Below are positions 33,379-35,147 of a stretch of 35,147 nt of DNA, one piece after another. The notes below the pieces were generated by a model. It was not told where the DNA came from. It saw nothing but the letters and a program-made list of their open reading frames with translations, and made no database searches. The position numbers and the translations under genes are program-made. Where the stretch lies: the NCBI GenBank assembly GCA_903970475.1, contig CAJCIQ010000033.1, forward strand, positions 1 through 35,147, written 5' to 3'. This DNA comes from Beijerinckiaceae bacterium (GTDB lineage: Bacteria; Bacteroidota; Bacteroidia; Chitinophagales; Chitinophagaceae). Each line of letters starts with the position of its first letter. The stretch's first letter is position 1.

Positions 33379-33423
33379 AGCGGAAGACCGGGCTCGAACC
33401 GGCCACCTACAGCTTGGGAAGCT
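33379..33423 (-). pseudogene. 3' fragment of tRNA-Gly(CCC): attachment site of an integrated element
   Basis: On the minus strand, bases from the anticodon stem-loop (AGC-TTCCCAA-GCT, anticodon CCC) to the discriminator T73 (33379) form a correct tRNA-Gly 3' half. The T arm GCCGG-TTCGAGC-CCGGT and acceptor strand CTTCCGC are present. The matching 5' acceptor GCGGAAG and D arm are absent: to the right of 33423 the sequence is unrelated and A/T-rich, and the 5' anticodon strand mismatches from position 28 on. A break inside the anticodon stem is typical of tyrosine integrases that use tRNA genes. Left of the fragment the native terminator is kept. So this is the displaced end (attL or attR), and the rebuilt tRNA-Gly should be at the far end of the element. 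Confidence 0.8.
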
Positions 33424-33548
33424 TGTAAATTAGCCTACTTGGCTCAAAATTATATTTTCGACTCACCTTACATTTTCTCGTAACTATCTGTAGTACAATA
33501 AGATAGGGAGCCAGTAAAAAAAGAGCTATTTGTTAAAATCTAGGCTTT

Positions 33549-33577
33549 GTTACCCGAAGTGTTACCCGAAGTGTTAC
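33549..33577. repeat. 12-bp tandem direct repeat inside the element end
   Basis: GTTACCCGAAGT occurs twice in tandem (33549-33560, 33561-33572) followed by a partial copy GTTAC. It is about 125 bp from the crossover, where tyrosine integrases have arm-type binding sites or excisionase sites. Function is inferred from position only. Confidence 0.7.
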
Positions 33578-33755
33578 TTTATTGAATACCTAAGTGCAAG
33601 TATATGAAATCTTTATGTTTCCCAAAGTCCCCTTTGGACGTTTTTTTATATATTAGGGAAGTTTGAATAAAATAGGAGTATTTTATTGCCCATCAACAAT
33701 AGGTTGAAAATGCTTGTAATGGAATTCCCTTTACTTACCTCATTATCTACCTCTT

Positions 33756-34445
33756 ATGGCCTCTAACCAAAAATCGGGAACCCAAATTCTTTTAGGAATT
33801 ATTGGTACAGCTCTATTGCTGGGTTTCTTTTCCTATATGCGGGAAATGTCAAGGCCTAAAATCTATACTGGTCCACCCGACCCTCATAACTATTGGTCTA
33901 TTTATAGTGGAGATTTACGTAACCTTATACATTTACTATCAGATGTCTGTTCAGACCCCACAGATACCTCTCAAAATTTTATGAATAGGTATGCCAATTT
34001 TAAAAAAGATCAAAAATATTTGACTGATGTTGAAAATAAATTCTTAGAAGGAGGCGCTCAAACATTCATCCTTTTTTCCATATTAGGCTCTAAAGATGCT
34101 TTCGTTGCTACAAACAAGTGGTACGAAACCGGAACTTATGATGTGATATTATCTGATGATTCAGATAGCCTATTAAATGTTTTGAGCACCAAATATTCAG
34201 TGCCTGATATTAGTGATACTTTACGAAGCCAATTCAAGACATTAGCCGCTCAAATAGTTTCAGAAAATAGCAGTAAGAAATTCTCTGGGGAACAATTGAT
34301 AGCTTTAAAAGCAGCCTATAAGAAAAGTATGACCAAGTATATAATATTGGCAGTAAATAGAATGGCAAATGTTTATAATGATCTATTAAAGGATTCTCTA
34401 CCACCAATGTATATAATTAAAGCAAAAACGATACTTAAAGAGTAA
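33756..34445 (+). CDS. Membrane-anchored protein of unknown function (element cargo)
   Basis: This 229-residue protein has an N-terminal membrane anchor (about 10-28, ILLGIIGTALLLGFFSYM) and a mostly helical soluble domain with no Cys pair or catalytic motif that I recognise. It is A/T-rich in codon use (many AAA, ATT, TTA), in line with the inferred element and unlike the genes to the left. Start ATG 33756 is chosen as the first Met before the membrane segment. No terminator is seen directly after it. It could be a cell-envelope or phage-type accessory protein; there is no evidence for any specific role. Confidence 0.65.
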   Translation: MASNQKSGTQILLGIIGTALLLGFFSYMREMSRPKIYTGPPDPHNYWSIYSGDLRNLIHLLSDVCSDPTDTSQNFMNRYANFKKDQKYLTDVENKFLEGGAQTFILFSILGSKDAFVATNKWYETGTYDVILSDDSDSLLNVLSTKYSVPDISDTLRSQFKTLAAQIVSENSSKKFSGEQLIALKAAYKKSMTKYIILAVNRMANVYNDLLKDSLPPMYIIKAKTILKE

Positions 34446-34499
34446 TACTTAAACTAGAATGAGTTAGGGCCATTTGTACCCGCTCATTCGATTAGCGGT

Positions 34500-34543
34500 T
34501 TTGGCTTAAAGGGTGGTTTTATGGCATATTTTTGTTATCTTTG
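34500..34543 (+). promoter_or_regulatory. Promoter inside the start of the last small ORF
   Basis: TTTG (34500-34503) is 23 nt from a perfect -7 TATTTTTG (34527-34534). A second perfect -7 TATCTTTG follows (34536-34543), though without a well-placed -33. Transcription would begin near 34541-34550, after the GTG start of the 97-codon frame. Confidence 0.5.
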
Positions 34544-34806
34544 CATTTTCCTTAGCAGTCTTCTGGGACTGGAGCGGGAAAAAGATTCGGAAGTTCTTTG
34601 TTGTATTGTCCTTAGTAGTTTCCCTTGCTTTCCATGTGAAAGATGCCTACAATGATGTTTCAGAAATTCTTAATCTAGAACCTGAAATTGCTCAGGTTCA
34701 TAAAACCAAAAAGGAGGCGCAAATGAACGACAACAATCAAGTACAAGAGTACCAGACCAAAGCAAAGACTCCATCTTACCATCGCTCCATATGCCATTCT
34801 ATATAA
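34513..34806 (+). CDS. Doubtful small ORF; a shorter 27-codon gene is possible
   Basis: The open frame has 97 codons from a GTG. Its first 45 codons encode two hydrophobic stretches separated by SGKKIRKF, so it could be a small membrane protein. However, two perfect promoter boxes lie within its first codons, so a transcript from them would lack the GTG. The next in-frame ATG is 34723, preceded by a good AGGAGG (34712-34717, 5 nt away), giving a 27-residue peptide (MNDNNQVQEYQTKAKT...). The unit ends at once with a terminator. It could also be a short RNA. I recognise no family. Confidence 0.35.
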   Translation: MVLWHIFVIFAFSLAVFWDWSGKKIRKFFVVLSLVVSLAFHVKDAYNDVSEILNLEPEIAQVHKTKKEAQMNDNNQVQEYQTKAKTPSYHRSICHSI

Positions 34807-34838
34807 AACAGCCTTGAAATTCGGGGCTGTTTCTTTTT
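34806..34838 (+). terminator. Intrinsic terminator of the small transcription unit
   Basis: AAACAGCC (34806-34813) pairs with GGCTGTTT (34825-34832) across an 11-nt loop, followed by CTTTTT. The stop codon of the small ORF overlaps its first base. Confidence 0.85.
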
Positions 34839-35147
34839 AAGCACCATTAGGCTACCAAATCGGACTTATTCACTTACATTTATGATGCAAATCCTTCCGT
34901 ATAGCAATCATTTACTTCACTTTTGTTGGCTGATAATGTAGGATTCTAAAAGATATGTTTCAGAATTGTAGCAGCAATCGTTTTAGCAATATTTTACATA
35001 GGAGAAAAATGAGGGGTATCCAATAATCTCTAAATTGGAGCGTTTAAAATACACGTAGTAAATATTCTATTCATTTATGGTATATCTACGAGAAACCCGT
35101 ATTTTGCTTTCATACTTACCTCCACCCCTTAAATTTTGTACCTATGG
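34839..35147. other. A/T-rich stretch without a supported gene
   Basis: No open frame of convincing length is present on either strand, and no tRNA or repeat was found. Short hydrophobic reading frames near 34960-35010 lack start codons. It probably belongs to the integrated element. Confidence 0.5.

Larger units (their letters stand above)
33424..35147. mobile_element. End of an integrated element (genomic island, ICE or prophage), partial
   Basis: From the tRNA-Gly break point to the window edge the DNA is A/T-rich with unrecognised short genes and large gaps, unlike the region to the left. The element is inferred from the tRNA fragment and the change of composition. No integrase, transposase or phage gene is visible here; these should be further right. 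Between 33424 and 33755 I see only an AGCC-TACTT-GGCT palindrome (33432-33444), the 12-bp repeats and A/T-rich sequence. Confidence 0.65.

Noticed and set aside
33379..33470. Possible complete tRNA-Gly
   Set aside because: The 5' acceptor strand and the proper D arm are missing and the 5' anticodon strand mismatches; a D-arm-like GAGCC...GGCT to the right does not make a cloverleaf.
33549..33577. Start of a CRISPR array
   Set aside because: The repeats are 12 bp, directly adjacent without spacers, and there are no cas genes.
34521..34660. Alternative frame starting ATGGCATATTTTTG
   Set aside because: It is short, rich in Cys and Leu without any domain pattern, and its ATG lies upstream of the predicted transcription start.

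Overview
The window is chromosomal DNA of a Bacteroidota bacterium, most likely family Chitinophagaceae or a close relative. This rests on several TonB-dependent outer-membrane receptors with an N-terminal carboxypeptidase-regulatory-like domain, a SusC/SusD pair, lipoproteins with Bacteroidota-style lipoboxes, and repeated matches to the Bacteroidota promoter (-33 TTTG or TTG, 17-23 nt, -7 TAnnTTTG) just upstream of start codons. Gene content is mostly core-like and moderate in GC. Two stretches (about 19.1-24.1 kb and from 33.42 kb to the right edge) are visibly more A/T-rich and hold unrecognised genes.

Layout. 0-1.6 kb: 5' part of an outer-membrane beta-barrel receptor (minus), which runs off the left edge and has a PadR-like operator inside its promoter. 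1.6-5.1 kb: an unusual perfect inverted repeat, lgt, a bacilliredoxin, a small heat-shock protein, tRNA-His and a small membrane protein. 5.2-8.6 kb: a second outer-membrane beta-barrel receptor, convergent with pcm across a shared terminator. 8.6-16.0 kb: a five-gene minus-strand array reading TetR, class-3 aldehyde dehydrogenase, TonB receptor, parallel beta-helix lipoprotein, SO2930-family diheme cytochrome c lipoprotein. 16.1-19.0 kb: a divergent MarR and S41 peptidase pair, then a convergent serine hydrolase. 19.1-24.1 kb: a nucleotidyltransferase-fold protein, a probable all-helical toroid protein and two secreted proteins, none recognised. 24.3-28.8 kb: a SusC/SusD pair. 28.8-31.9 kb: family-2 glycosyltransferase, phosphosugar mutase and phosphoribosyltransferase on the minus strand. 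32.0-33.3 kb: a membrane-bound Fe-S protein. 33.4 kb to the edge: end of an integrated element.

Most interesting points. (1) The five-gene array couples a sensor, a cytosolic aldehyde oxidase, an outer-membrane importer, a surface beta-helix protein and a periplasmic diheme cytochrome. The last two belong to families known to co-occur but, as far as I know, of unknown function. This is the best candidate for an undescribed system. (2) At 33.38-33.42 kb lies the 3' part of a tRNA-Gly(CCC) gene, from anticodon loop to discriminator base, still followed by its own terminator. This is the displaced att site of an element integrated in a tRNA gene; the element extends right past the window, and a 12-bp tandem repeat just inside it could be integrase arm sites. 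(3) A perfect 26-bp inverted repeat lies downstream of lgt. (4) Regulatory palindromes overlap the promoters of the first receptor, tetR and marR.
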